This document shows, in pieces, positions 1 through 10,091 of a stretch of 64,000 nt of DNA. The position numbers were made by a program, and so were the translations under genes. Numbering within the stretch: position 1 is the first letter of the stretch; the number at the start of each line of letters is the position of its first letter. The stretch comes from Flavobacterium sp. BFFFF1 (GTDB lineage Bacteria > Bacteroidota > Bacteroidia > Flavobacteriales > Flavobacteriaceae). A model generated the notes under the pieces. The model searched no databases. It had not been told where the DNA came from and worked only from the letters and a program-made list of their open reading frames with translations. Location of the stretch: contig NZ_NKJE01000019.1 in assembly GCF_002256285.1 (NCBI RefSeq), positions 1 to 64,000 on the forward strand. Reading direction: 5' to 3'.

Positions 1-845
1 ATCATATCGTTGCCGAAAAATACGTTACCGGCTTCAATAAAGATTCCAAAATCCTGGGCTGGTCCATGACCAAAAGCATCACTGCCACGATGTTCGGGGT
101 GCTGCAAAAACAAGGCAAAATGGACATTAATAAGCCGGCGCCCATCGCCGACTGGCAACAGGACAAACGCGCCAAAATCACGATTAACGATTTACTGCAC
201 ATGAACAGCGGCCTGGAATGGGAAGAAAATTATGAGAAAATCTGCGACGCCACTCCCATGCTTTTCCAGGCTGAAGACATGGGAAAGGTACAGCTGGAAA
301 AGCCAGCGATTTTTGAACCGAACGCCCATTGGAACTACTCCTCGGGAACTACGAATCTGCTGTCGCGTATTTTGCGAAACCAGTTCAAAACCCATCAAGA
401 ATACTTAGATTTCTGGTATGGTGCCTTTATTGATAAAATCGGAATGAACTCTATGATTGTCGAAAGCGATATGGCCGGTAATTTCGTCGGATCTTCGTAT
501 GGCTGGGCAACGACAAGGGACTGGGCGAAATTTGGTTTGCTTTACCTGCACAAAGGAAACTGGAACGGCGAACAGCTTTTTGACAAAAGCTGGGCCAAAT
601 ATGTAGCCACGCCAACCCGTGATTCTCATGGCCGATATGGTGCGCATTTCTGGCTGAATGCCGGCGGGAAATATCCTGACGCGCCGAAGGATTTGTATTC
701 CTGCAATGGATTTCAGGGGCAGATGATTTTTATCATTCCGTCAAAAGACCTGGTGATTGTCCGGATGGGTTTAACCGACGATAATACGTTTGATTTTAAT
801 AATTTCCTGAAAGGGATTTTGGGGAGTTTTACGACAAATCCCTAG
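1..845 (+). CDS. Serine hydrolase, class C beta-lactamase / penicillin-binding-like (5' truncated by window edge)
   Basis: Frame stays open upstream of the ATG at 66 (HIVAEKYVTGFNKDSKILGWSMTKSIT); SMTK matches the SxxK catalytic motif; C-terminal YSCNGFQGQ..IP.KDLVIVRMG typical of the family. Confidence 0.85.
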   Translation, partial: HIVAEKYVTGFNKDSKILGWSMTKSITATMFGVLQKQGKMDINKPAPIADWQQDKRAKITINDLLHMNSGLEWEENYEKICDATPMLFQAEDMGKVQLEKPAIFEPNAHWNYSSGTTNLLSRILRNQFKTHQEYLDFWYGAFIDKIGMNSMIVESDMAGNFVGSSYGWATTRDWAKFGLLYLHKGNWNGEQLFDKSWAKYVATPTRDSHGRYGAHFWLNAGGKYPDAPKDLYSCNGFQGQMIFIIPSKDLVIVRMGLTDDNTFDFNNFLKGILGSFTTNP

Positions 846-938
846 CCCCGCCCCGAAGCGTCGGGAGCAGCGGGCATCCTTTTCCTGCTTCTTTAGCATG
901 AAAAAGATACAGCATACAGCGGGATTAAACTCCTGAAA
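845..938 (+). repeat. Dispersed intergenic element, copy A
   Basis: Shares CGG(G)CATCCTTTT and GAAAAAGATAyAGC with copy B near 52.8 kb. Confidence 0.55.
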
Positions 939-944
939 AAAAAA

Positions 945-2261
945 TTACAAATCAAATCCCAGGTTTACGCCCAGCTTTGTCGCGATAATCTTGTTGATGC
1001 GCTGCTTCAGTTCCGGGATGCGGACACTTTCAATGACTTCATTCGAAAACGCATACATCAACAATGCCTTGGCTTCTTTCTTTGGGATGCCGCGCGCCTG
1101 CATGTAAAACATCGCGTTTTCGTCGAGCTGGCCAATCGTGCAGCCATGCGAACATTTTACATCATCGGCGAAAATCTCGAGTTGCGGTTTGGCGTTGATT
1201 GTTGCTTTGTCGCTCAGTAAAATGTTGTTGTTCTGCTGGAACGCATCGGTTTTCTGGGCTTCTTTCTCTACGAAAATCTTACCGTTAAAAACACCTGTCG
1301 CGCTGTCATTGAGGATGCATTTGTAATTCTGGTGGCTTTCACAATGCGGTGTCGCGTGGTTGACCAACGTATAATGATCGACCAGTTGCTTGCCGCCGAT
1401 AATCGTAATGCCCTTTAATGTGCTGTCTATGCCTTCGCCGAAGTGGTAGAAATTCAGGTTATTTCGTGTAATGTTTCCGCCGAAAGAAAACGTATGGACA
1501 GCAACGCGCGTCGACCGTTGTTGTGAAATATAGGTATTGTCAATCAGGTTCGCCGACATCAGGTCGTTCTGGATCTTGTAATAATCGACATTGGCATTTG
1601 GTTCTGCGAAAATCTCCGTCACTGAATTTGTCAACACCGGATTCTCATACAAGCTTTGGTGCCTTTCGATGATTTGCACCTGCGCATTTTCGCCGACCAC
1701 AATCAGGTTTCTCGGCTGAACCATTAACGCATTTTCTTTTCCTGTTGAAAAATAAATAATCTCAATCGGTTTTTCAACGACTTTGCTTTTAGGGATGTTG
1801 ACATATGCGCCCTCGTTGGCGAAAGCCGTGTTCAACGATGTTAACGATTCCTCTCTATTGGCAATTTTATTGAAATATTTTTCGATAACTTCCTTGTATT
1901 TCGGCTTATTCAATGCTGATGACATCAAACAAACATCCAGTCCGTCATGGGTCGTGGATGACAAGAACGAGCTGAAAACGCCGTCTACAAAAATGACTTT
2001 ATAAGTGTCGATTTCGTGCAGGAAATATTTTTTCACCTCACTGAATTCGATTGCATTTTCGCTTTTCGGGAAGACCGAGAAATCATTTTTCAGGATGGAA
2101 TTCAGCGACGTATATTTCCAGGCTTCCTCTTTTTTGGTCGGGAAACCTTTGTGTTCAAAATTCTTAATGGCCGAAGTGCGGATGTCATGCAGCGCTGAAT
2201 GCACATCAATCCTTTCTTCGAAGGCCATGAAGGACGATATGAGTTTTTCTTTTAGTTCCAT
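945..2261 (-). CDS. sufD: Fe-S cluster assembly protein SufD
   Basis: 438 aa; SufD-like C-terminus (CSHGCTIGQLDENAMFYMQARGIPKKEAKALL); adjacent to sufC and sufB. Confidence 0.95.
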   Translation of the reverse strand: MELKEKLISSFMAFEERIDVHSALHDIRTSAIKNFEHKGFPTKKEEAWKYTSLNSILKNDFSVFPKSENAIEFSEVKKYFLHEIDTYKVIFVDGVFSSFLSSTTHDGLDVCLMSSALNKPKYKEVIEKYFNKIANREESLTSLNTAFANEGAYVNIPKSKVVEKPIEIIYFSTGKENALMVQPRNLIVVGENAQVQIIERHQSLYENPVLTNSVTEIFAEPNANVDYYKIQNDLMSANLIDNTYISQQRSTRVAVHTFSFGGNITRNNLNFYHFGEGIDSTLKGITIIGGKQLVDHYTLVNHATPHCESHQNYKCILNDSATGVFNGKIFVEKEAQKTDAFQQNNNILLSDKATINAKPQLEIFADDVKCSHGCTIGQLDENAMFYMQARGIPKKEAKALLMYAFSNEVIESVRIPELKQRINKIIATKLGVNLGFDL

Positions 2262-3004
2262 TACGCCTCGATTTCCTGTTTAATCCAATCATACCCTTTT
2301 TCCTCGAGTTCGTACGCGAGTTCTTTTCCGCCTGATTTTACGATTTTTCCATCGTATAAAACGTGTACAAAATCAGGAACGATATAATCCAGAAGCCTTT
2401 GGTAGTGTGTAATTACAATCACAGCATTGTCGGCACTTTTTAATTTGTTCACCCCGTTGGCAACAATCCTTAATGCATCAATGTCCAGTCCTGAATCGGT
2501 TTCATCGAGTATCGCTAATTTTGGCTCCAACATCGCCATTTGGAAAATCTCGTTACGCTTCTTCTCTCCGCCGGAAAATCCTTCGTTTAAAGACCTGGAC
2601 AAAAATTTGCGGTCGATTTCAAGCAATTCTGATTTCTCACGGATCAGTTTCAACATTTCATTCGCCGGCATTTCGTCTTTGCCGTTCGCTTTACGCGTTT
2701 CGTTGATGGCCGTTTTCATGAAATTGGTTACGGACACACCCGGAATTTCAACAGGATACTGAAACACACCTTTGTGCGCGCGCGCTTCCGGAGCCAATTC
2801 TGAAATATCTTCGCCATCGAGTAAAATCTGCCCGTCGGTTACTTCGTAATCTTCCTTTCCGGCAATGATTGATGCGAGCGTACTTTTCCCGGCGCCATTC
2901 GGCCCCATAATCGCATGCACCTCACCGGCATTGACGGTTAAATTAATTCCTTTTAATATGTCTTTGTCTTCTATTGAAGCTTGGAGGTTTTTGATTTGTA
3001 ACAT
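2261..3004 (-). CDS. sufC: Fe-S cluster assembly ATPase SufC
   Basis: Walker [10 protein letters not shown], signature [11 protein letters not shown], Walker [13 protein letters not shown]. Confidence 0.97.
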   Translation of the reverse strand: MLQIKNLQASIEDKDILKGINLTVNAGEVHAIMGPNGAGKSTLASIIAGKEDYEVTDGQILLDGEDISELAPEARAHKGVFQYPVEIPGVSVTNFMKTAINETRKANGKDEMPANEMLKLIREKSELLEIDRKFLSRSLNEGFSGGEKKRNEIFQMAMLEPKLAILDETDSGLDIDALRIVANGVNKLKSADNAVIVITHYQRLLDYIVPDFVHVLYDGKIVKSGGKELAYELEEKGYDWIKQEIEA

Positions 3005-3042
3005 GGAAATTTGAAAATTTGAAAAATGAGAGAATTTGAAAA

Positions 3043-4491
3043 TTATCCGACCGAGCCTTCTAATGAAATCTCAAGCAGTTTTTGCGCTTCAACGGCAAAT
3101 TCCATTGGTAATTTATTGAGAACGTCTTTACTGAAACCATTCACAATCAGCGCGATGGCTTTTTCAGTAGGAATACCGCGCTGGTTGCAATAGAAAACCT
3201 GGTCTTCCCCGATTTTGCTGGTTGTAGCCTCGTGCTCTATTTTCGCTGTCGTATTTTTGCTTTCGATATATGGGAAAGTATGTGCGCCGCAGCTGTTACC
3301 CATCAATAAGGAATCACATTGTGAAAAGTTCCTGGCATTATCAGCACGTGCGCCAATCTGAACGAGTCCGCGATAGCTGTTCTGGGATTTTCCGGCAGAT
3401 ATTCCTTTGGAGATAATGGTCGATTTGGTGTTTTTACCAAGGTGAATCATCTTTGTACCTGTATCCGCCTGCTGGTAGTTGTTGGTTACCGCAATGGAAT
3501 AAAATTCACCTACCGAATTGTCGCCTTTCAGCACGCAGGAAGGATATTTCCAGGTTACAGCAGAACCGGTCTCCACTTGCGTCCAGGAGATTTTGGCGTT
3601 TTTTTCACACAAGCCACGTTTGGTAACAAAGTTGAACACGCCGCCTTTACCTTCCTTGTTTCCGGGATACCAGTTTTGGACCGTAGAATATTTGATTTCG
3701 GCATCATCGAGTGCTATAAGTTCAACAACTGCAGCGTGCAATTGGTTTTCATCACGGCTTGGTGCGGTGCAGCCTTCAAGATAAGAAACATAACTTCCGG
3801 CATCAGCGATCACCAAAGTCCGCTCGAACTGTCCTGTTCCGGCCTGATTAATACGGAAATAGGTAGAAAGTTCCATCGGGCAGCGAACGCCTTTTGGAAT
3901 ATAACAGAAAGAACCGTCAGAAAAAACCGCCGAATTCAACGCGGCGTAAAAATTGTCTTTCTGCGGAACGATGGTGCCAAGATATTTTTGCACCAATTCC
4001 GGGTGTTCTTTAATCGCCTCCGAAATAGGGCAGAAAATAATGCCTTTTTCAGCTAAAGTCTTTTTGAATGTTGTCGCTACCGAAACCGAATCTACGACAA
4101 TATCCATAGCGACATTGTTCATCATTTTCTGTTCGTCGATTGAAATCCCTAACTTTTTGTACATCGCCAGCAGTTCAGGATCAACGTCGTCAAGCGTTTT
4201 GGAAGGGTCGACTTGTTTTGGCGCGGAATAATATGAAATCGCCTGAAAATCCGGCTTTTCATAATGCACGTTTGCCCATGTTGGCTCCGTCATTTCAACC
4301 CAGGCACGGAAGGCCTCAATGCGCCAATCGGTCATCCATTGTGGTTCGTCTTTCTTTTTGGAAATGGCACGAACGATGTCTTCATTCAGCCCAATGGGAA
4401 ACGTCTCGGATTCTAAGTCTGTGTAAAATCCGTATTCGTACTCTTTATTTTCGAGTTCAATTTTTAAATCGTCCTCTGTGTATTTTGACAT
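3043..4491 (-). CDS. sufB: Fe-S cluster assembly protein SufB
   Basis: 482 aa; typical SufB sequence ([41 protein letters not shown]). Confidence 0.97.
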   Translation of the reverse strand: MSKYTEDDLKIELENKEYEYGFYTDLESETFPIGLNEDIVRAISKKKDEPQWMTDWRIEAFRAWVEMTEPTWANVHYEKPDFQAISYYSAPKQVDPSKTLDDVDPELLAMYKKLGISIDEQKMMNNVAMDIVVDSVSVATTFKKTLAEKGIIFCPISEAIKEHPELVQKYLGTIVPQKDNFYAALNSAVFSDGSFCYIPKGVRCPMELSTYFRINQAGTGQFERTLVIADAGSYVSYLEGCTAPSRDENQLHAAVVELIALDDAEIKYSTVQNWYPGNKEGKGGVFNFVTKRGLCEKNAKISWTQVETGSAVTWKYPSCVLKGDNSVGEFYSIAVTNNYQQADTGTKMIHLGKNTKSTIISKGISAGKSQNSYRGLVQIGARADNARNFSQCDSLLMGNSCGAHTFPYIESKNTTAKIEHEATTSKIGEDQVFYCNQRGIPTEKAIALIVNGFSKDVLNKLPMEFAVEAQKLLEISLEGSVG

Positions 4492-4497
4492 ATTTTA

Positions 4498-4525
4498 GTC
4501 GAAAGTTGAAAGTCAAAAGTCGAAA
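4498..4525 (+). repeat. Four tandem 7-bp units GTCGAAA-like, just upstream of sufB
   Basis: gtcgaaa gttgaaa gtcaaaa gtcgaaa. Confidence 0.9.
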
Positions 4526-4633
4526 GTGGTGACCACTTTGTAATTTAACTTTCTGAATTATTAGTTAACATTTGCCAATCTTTTTGACTTTAGCTCCGTT
4601 CGGCTGCGTCGGGGATTTTCTTTATACGTTAGA

Positions 4634-4963
4634 CTAGAGCGAAAACGATTCTCCGCAACCACAAGTCCTGCTGGCGTTTGGGTTATTGAAAACGAAACCT
4701 TTGCCATTCAATCCGCCTGAAAACTCTAGAACAGTTCCTGCCAGATAAAGAAACGACTTTTTCTCCACTGCGATGCGTACCTGGTTGTCTTCAAATACCT
4801 TATCCGTTTCACCAAGTTCCTTGTCAAATTTCAATTCATAAGACAAACCGCTGCAACCGCCGCTTTTCACGCCTACCCTGACATAATCTTTCGCCGCATC
4901 AAAACCATCGTCTTTCATCATCTCAACGATTTTTCTGCTGGCAGAGTCTGATACTTTTATCAT
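4634..4963 (-). CDS. HesB/IscA/SufA-type iron-sulfur carrier
   Basis: 109 aa with conserved Cys motifs GVKSGGCSGLSYELKF and SRTCGCGESF. Confidence 0.93.
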   Translation of the reverse strand: MIKVSDSASRKIVEMMKDDGFDAAKDYVRVGVKSGGCSGLSYELKFDKELGETDKVFEDNQVRIAVEKKSFLYLAGTVLEFSGGLNGKGFVFNNPNASRTCGCGESFSL

Positions 4964-4993
4964 CGCTAATTATATTTTGTCTAAATTAATGTG

Positions 4994-5001
4994 CAAAGAT
5001 A
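4994..5001 (-). promoter_or_regulatory. Bacteroidetes-type -7 box (TATCTTTG) upstream of the IscA-like gene
   Basis: Reverse strand reads TATCTTTGCAC about 31 nt upstream of the start; matches TAnnTTTG. Confidence 0.6.
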
Positions 5002-5149
5002 TTACATTTAAAACTTTTTGCCCTATCGGCTAACATTTTTATAACGAATACAAGCATAGAATTTGGTTATGCTTTCGCAATTGAAATATAGATTTACTAA
5101 ATTGCGGGGGTCTTTTGAGACTTTAGAAAACTTTAAACTTTAAACCAAA

Positions 5150-6007
5150 ATGAAGTTATATCCAATCGAAGCCGGAAATTTTAAACTTGATGGCGGCGCG
5201 ATGTTTGGCGTAGTGCCAAAAACCATCTGGAACAAAACCAATCCAGCGGATACAAACAACCTGATAGATATTGCGGCGCGCTGTTTACTTATCGAAGACG
5301 GCGACCGTTTGATCCTGATTGACACCGGAATGGGCGAGAAGCAATCGGAGAAATTTTTTGGCTATTATTCGCTTTGGGGCACCCATTCATTAGACAAATC
5401 ATTGGCGAAATATGGCTTCCATCGCGACGATATTACCGATGTTTTCATGACACACCTTCATTTTGACCATTGTGGCGGTAGTGTCCAATGGAATAAAGAC
5501 CGGAGCGGCTATGAACCGGCTTTCAAAAATGCAAAGTTCTGGTCAAACGAAAACCACTGGCAATGGGCCACGAAACCAAATCCCCGGGAAAAGGCTTCGT
5601 TTTTACCTGAAAACATCTTGCCGATGCAGGAAAGCGGGCAGCTGCACTTCATTCAAAAGCCGGAAAATGATTTCGTAGCCGACTCGGAATTGGGGTTTGG
5701 GATATTTTTTGCGGATGGCCACACTGAAAAAATGATGCTTCCGCAGATAAAATACAACGGTATTACAATTTGCTTTCCAGCTGATTTGTTGCCTACTGCG
5801 GGGCACATTCCGCTTCCTTATGTAATGGGTTATGATACCCGGCCTTTAATGACCATGCCTGAAAAAGAAAAATTTCTGAAAACAGCCGCCGACAATCATT
5901 ACTATCTATTTCTTGAACACGATGCCCATAACGAGATTATTACTGTTGAAAACACGGAAAAAGGCGTCCGGCTGAAAGAAGTTTTTAAATGCGATGATTT
6001 GCTGTAA
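5150..6007 (+). CDS. MBL-fold metallo-hydrolase
   Basis: HLHFDHCGG metallo-beta-lactamase motif plus downstream metal ligands (FADGHTEKMM, LEHDAHNEI). Confidence 0.9.
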   Translation: MKLYPIEAGNFKLDGGAMFGVVPKTIWNKTNPADTNNLIDIAARCLLIEDGDRLILIDTGMGEKQSEKFFGYYSLWGTHSLDKSLAKYGFHRDDITDVFMTHLHFDHCGGSVQWNKDRSGYEPAFKNAKFWSNENHWQWATKPNPREKASFLPENILPMQESGQLHFIQKPENDFVADSELGFGIFFADGHTEKMMLPQIKYNGITICFPADLLPTAGHIPLPYVMGYDTRPLMTMPEKEKFLKTAADNHYYLFLEHDAHNEIITVENTEKGVRLKEVFKCDDLL

Positions 6008-6193
6008 CCTATTTAGTTTGCACATGCTATTATAGCTGGTACGCTTGAAGACCTATTGATTTCCCCGAAAAGAAACAATTCCTGAAAACGCTTTTCTGAG
6101 GACGCGACCGCAGAGGCCTTGCGGGTCATCGTAAAACAACTAAACCTTCGCTAAAAGAAAGTTAATTGTTAATCGGAAATGCTATTCTTGAAT

Positions 6194-6201
6194 TACTTTT
6201 G
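6194..6201 (+). promoter_or_regulatory. -7 box TACTTTTG upstream of the S8 peptidase
   Basis: TAnnTTTG match 26 nt before the ATG at 6228. Confidence 0.4.
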
Positions 6202-6227
6202 AGCCGTTTCAAAAAATTATTTTCCAT

Positions 6228-7817
6228 ATGAAAACATTGAAGTCATTCTGGCTTTTAGCCTTTTCGCTCGCGCTGGCACTACCTGCGTCAGCACAAACTC
6301 CGACAAAATACTTTGGTAAAAAAAGTCCGCTTGCTGAAACGGAGCTGCAAAGATGGAGCCATCTTGATCTCGTTAAAGATAGTGTGCCGGGAATGAGTGT
6401 TGACCGGGCTTACGCGCAACTTTTAAAAAATAAAAAAGGAAAGCCCGTAATTGTAGGCATCGTTGATTCAGGAGTCGATATCGAACACAACGACCTGAAA
6501 AATGTCATCTGGACAAACAAAAAGGAAATACCGGGAAACGGAATTGACGATGATAAAAATGGTTATGTCGATGATATCCATGGCTGGAATTTCCTTGGAA
6601 ATGCCGTCAACGAGAATCTCGAAATGACCCGAATTGTACGTGCTGGTGACGATGGGTCTCAGACCTATAAAGATGCAAAAGCGGAATTGGATGGAAAAAT
6701 AAAAAAGGCAAACGCGCTAAAACCTACCGCCGACATGCTTTATGCCGCCCACAAGATCGTGAGCGAATACCTGAAGAAAGACAATTACACGATTGACGAC
6801 CTCAAAAGCATTCAGACTACAGACCCCGCGTTGAACAGAAGTATCAGAACAATGATTGGCATGGCGCGTCAGTCGGGACCTGGATTTGTTAGTGAGGTCA
6901 CCGAATATAGAAAATACGTATATGACCAGCTTGACTATAACCTGAATACCAATTTCGACGGAAGAAAAGTAGTTGGAGATGACCCAAACAACATAAAAGA
7001 AAAGTCATATGGGAACAACATTGTTTATGGTCCCGACAAGGAAGAAGCACTGCACGGAACCCATGTTGCCGGCATTATCGCGCAGGAACGGGGCAATGGA
7101 TTAGGCGGTGATGGCATTGCTAATAATGTTCAGATCATGGCAGTACGCGCGGTTCCTAATGGTGACGAATATGACAAAGACATCGCCCTTGCGATTCGCT
7201 ACGCTGTTGACAACGGCGCGAAGGTGATCAACGGCAGTTTCGGAAAAAGCTATTCTCCGCACAAAGAATGGGTTTACGACGCGATAAGATATGCTGAGAA
7301 AAAAGATGTGCTGATTGTCCACGCCGCCGGAAATGATTCTGAAGACATCGATGTAGAAAGCAACTTTCCGAATGATTCTAAAGACAACAAAACCGAATAT
7401 GCTGACAATGTCCTGACAATCGGGGCAATCGACGTAACCTATGGCGATAAACTTGTAGCTGACTTTTCGAATTACGGAAAGACAAACGTCGATGTGTTCG
7501 CACCTGGAGTTCAAATTTATGCGACCGTGCCAAACAACAAGTTCAAATTCGAACAGGGGACGTCAATGGCTGCTCCAAATGTTGCGGGAGTTGCAGCGCT
7601 AATCCGTTCTTACTACCCTGGACTCTCTGCGAAACAGGTAAAACACATCATCATGGATTCCGGAACAGCAATCGATGAGGACGTAAATGTTGGTACAGAC
7701 GGGGATAAAAAGCCATTTTCTTCTTTGTCGAAATCCGGAAAGATCGTAAACGCATATAACGCGCTGATCATGGCAGCAAAATTATCAAAAGGAAAGGCTA
7801 AAAAGCTAAATGGCTAG
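6228..7817 (+). CDS. S8 family serine peptidase (subtilase), secreted
   Basis: Signal peptide; triad motifs IVDSGVDIEH, GTHVAGIIA, GTSMAAPNVAG. Confidence 0.95.
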   Translation: MKTLKSFWLLAFSLALALPASAQTPTKYFGKKSPLAETELQRWSHLDLVKDSVPGMSVDRAYAQLLKNKKGKPVIVGIVDSGVDIEHNDLKNVIWTNKKEIPGNGIDDDKNGYVDDIHGWNFLGNAVNENLEMTRIVRAGDDGSQTYKDAKAELDGKIKKANALKPTADMLYAAHKIVSEYLKKDNYTIDDLKSIQTTDPALNRSIRTMIGMARQSGPGFVSEVTEYRKYVYDQLDYNLNTNFDGRKVVGDDPNNIKEKSYGNNIVYGPDKEEALHGTHVAGIIAQERGNGLGGDGIANNVQIMAVRAVPNGDEYDKDIALAIRYAVDNGAKVINGSFGKSYSPHKEWVYDAIRYAEKKDVLIVHAAGNDSEDIDVESNFPNDSKDNKTEYADNVLTIGAIDVTYGDKLVADFSNYGKTNVDVFAPGVQIYATVPNNKFKFEQGTSMAAPNVAGVAALIRSYYPGLSAKQVKHIIMDSGTAIDEDVNVGTDGDKKPFSSLSKSGKIVNAYNALIMAAKLSKGKAKKLNG

Positions 7818-7841
7818 ACGGCAACTAATGTAACCATGAGG

Positions 7842-7876
7842 AAGCCTGCAAATATTTTTTATATATTGGCAGGCTT
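7842..7876 (+). terminator. Hairpin AAGCCTGC...GCAGGCTT followed by a moderately T-rich stretch
   Basis: 8-bp perfect inverted repeat 25 nt after the S8 peptidase stop. Confidence 0.45.
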
Positions 7877-7901
7877 ATTCGTTTTATCTAATTCGCAGCT
7901 A

Positions 7902-9776
7902 ATGAAAAAAGAAATCATTTTCGCCATCTTATGGCTCACCGTAATTAATACCTACGCACAAAAAAATTCGGGCTACTGGCAACAGCACGTCAATTACAAG
8001 ATGGACGTATTCATGGACGTTTCCAATTACAATTACAAAGGTTCGCAAAAACTGGTGTATACCAACAACTCGCCAGACACCCTAAAACGCGTATTTTTCC
8101 ATTTGTATCCTAATGCTTTCCAACCGGGCAGCGAAATGGACGCACGCATTCAGAACATCAAGGACCCCGATGGCCGTATGGTGATCAAAACTAAGGTCGA
8201 CGGCAACGAAATAAAAACGAGCCGCATTAAGAACCTGAAGTCGGATGAAATCGGATTTTTAAATGTGACTGATTTTAAACAGGATGGTAAAGCTGCCTCG
8301 GCAAAAACCGTCGGCACAATTCTCGAAGTCACACTGGCAAAGCCTATTCTACCCCATAAAAAGACAACATTTACCTTAAATTTTAACGGCCAGGTTCCGG
8401 TACAAATCAGGCGTTCCGGCCGCAATAATGCCGAAGGCGTCGAATTATCCATGTCGCAGTGGTATCCAAAAATCGCCGAATTTGACTTTGAAGGCTGGCA
8501 TGCAGATCCTTACATTGCACGCGAGTTCCACGGCGTTTGGGGCGATTTTGACGTAAAAATCACCATCGATAAAAATTATATTTTAGGAGGAACGGGTTAC
8601 CTTCAAAATCCAAATGAAATTGGTTATGGTTATGAAGAAAAAGGAAAAAAAATAAAAAGGCCAAATACCCCAACATTGACCTGGCATTTTAAAGCGCCAA
8701 TGGTACATGATTTTACCTGGGCCGCCGATAAAGATTACATCCATGACATCGCGCAGGTCCCAAATGGCGCCACGATTCATTTTCTTTATAAAAACAATCC
8801 GAAAATCATCGAAAACTGGAAAAAACTACAGCCAGAAACGGTCAAAGTGATGGAGTTTTACAATGATTTTGTTGGGAAATACCCTTACAAACAATACGCT
8901 GTAATCCAGGGCGGCGACGGCGGGATGGAATATGCAATGTGTACCCTGATTTTAGGCGAAGGGAAATTCGACGGGCTATTAGGGGTCACCACACACGAAC
9001 TCGGCCACTCCTGGTTTCAGCACATCCTCGCATCAAACGAAAGCAAGCATGGCTGGATGGACGAGGGATTCACATCGTTTATTGAAGACAGCGCGTTAAA
9101 TATGCTGGCGGCTAAACCGGTTGACAATCCGTTCCTACCGTCATACAACAGCTATATCAACATGGCCAATTCAGGAAAAGAACAGCCGCAGTCAACCCAC
9201 TCAGACCGATTTGACGAAAACCGTGTTTACAGCATCACCTCCTACAGCAAAGGCGAAGTATTTCTCGCGCAATTGGGATACCTTATTGGTAAGTCAAATC
9301 TCGAAAAAACGTTAAAAAAATATTTTGCGGATTTTAAATTTAAGCACCCCACTCCAAACGACATCAAACGCACTGCGGAGCGCGTATCAGGAGCCAATCT
9401 GGACTGGTATCTCACCGATTGGACAGCAACCACAAACACGATTGACTATGGTATAAAAGAGGTAAGGGACCTAAACGGATCTACTTCTATTTCCTTGGAA
9501 AGGATTGGCAGAATGCCTATGCCGATAGACCTCACTGTAACTTACATTGATGGAAGGACAGAGAATTTCTATATTCCGCTGCGAATGATGAGTTTTACGA
9601 AAGAAAATGAAACTCCTTTGGTTAAACGAACCACGCTGCCTGACTGGGCATGGGCCTATCCCACCTTTGAATTTGAAATCCCCGCCGCTAAAAACACTAT
9701 AAAAAAGATTGAAATTGACCCTACCGGATTTATGGCCGACATCAAACGTGAAAACAATATTTATGAACTGAAGTAG
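7902..9776 (+). CDS. M1 family metallopeptidase, secreted
   Basis: HELGHSW..(18)..E zinc motif (TTHELGHSWFQHI...WMDEGFTSF). ATG at 7902 gives a signal peptide; the ORF track start at 7836 lies in a hairpin. Confidence 0.9.
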   Translation: MKKEIIFAILWLTVINTYAQKNSGYWQQHVNYKMDVFMDVSNYNYKGSQKLVYTNNSPDTLKRVFFHLYPNAFQPGSEMDARIQNIKDPDGRMVIKTKVDGNEIKTSRIKNLKSDEIGFLNVTDFKQDGKAASAKTVGTILEVTLAKPILPHKKTTFTLNFNGQVPVQIRRSGRNNAEGVELSMSQWYPKIAEFDFEGWHADPYIAREFHGVWGDFDVKITIDKNYILGGTGYLQNPNEIGYGYEEKGKKIKRPNTPTLTWHFKAPMVHDFTWAADKDYIHDIAQVPNGATIHFLYKNNPKIIENWKKLQPETVKVMEFYNDFVGKYPYKQYAVIQGGDGGMEYAMCTLILGEGKFDGLLGVTTHELGHSWFQHILASNESKHGWMDEGFTSFIEDSALNMLAAKPVDNPFLPSYNSYINMANSGKEQPQSTHSDRFDENRVYSITSYSKGEVFLAQLGYLIGKSNLEKTLKKYFADFKFKHPTPNDIKRTAERVSGANLDWYLTDWTATTNTIDYGIKEVRDLNGSTSISLERIGRMPMPIDLTVTYIDGRTENFYIPLRMMSFTKENETPLVKRTTLPDWAWAYPTFEFEIPAAKNTIKKIEIDPTGFMADIKRENNIYELK

Positions 9777-9792
9777 ACTTCATTCGTAGCCT

Positions 9793-9828
9793 AAAAAAAA
9801 CTCCCAGTGCACATTGGGAGTTTTTTTC
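9793..9828. terminator. Bidirectional intrinsic terminator
   Basis: AAAAAAAACTCCCAGTGCACATTGGGAGTTTTTTT. Confidence 0.85.
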
Positions 9829-10091
9829 TTTAATGCCAGCGCATTAAAATATATAGTTATTCGCTTTTTCCGGCAGTTGTTTCTTCAACTCGCGAATAGT
9901 GCTTCCTTTTCCATATTCCAAAGATAACACATTGGTTTCCAATTATATTTTCACAATTCCAATCAATATTTATAGGATTTAACACCCGTTTTTGGTTTTA
10001 CATTTCACATCAAAAGCTTATCAAAGAGAAATTTTGAAAAAACGAAGACCTTAAATCACTAGTTTTATTCGTTGTAACCAATACCATAATC

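Noticed and set aside
3442-4056. 204-aa plus-strand ORF
   Set aside because: Antisense shadow of sufB.
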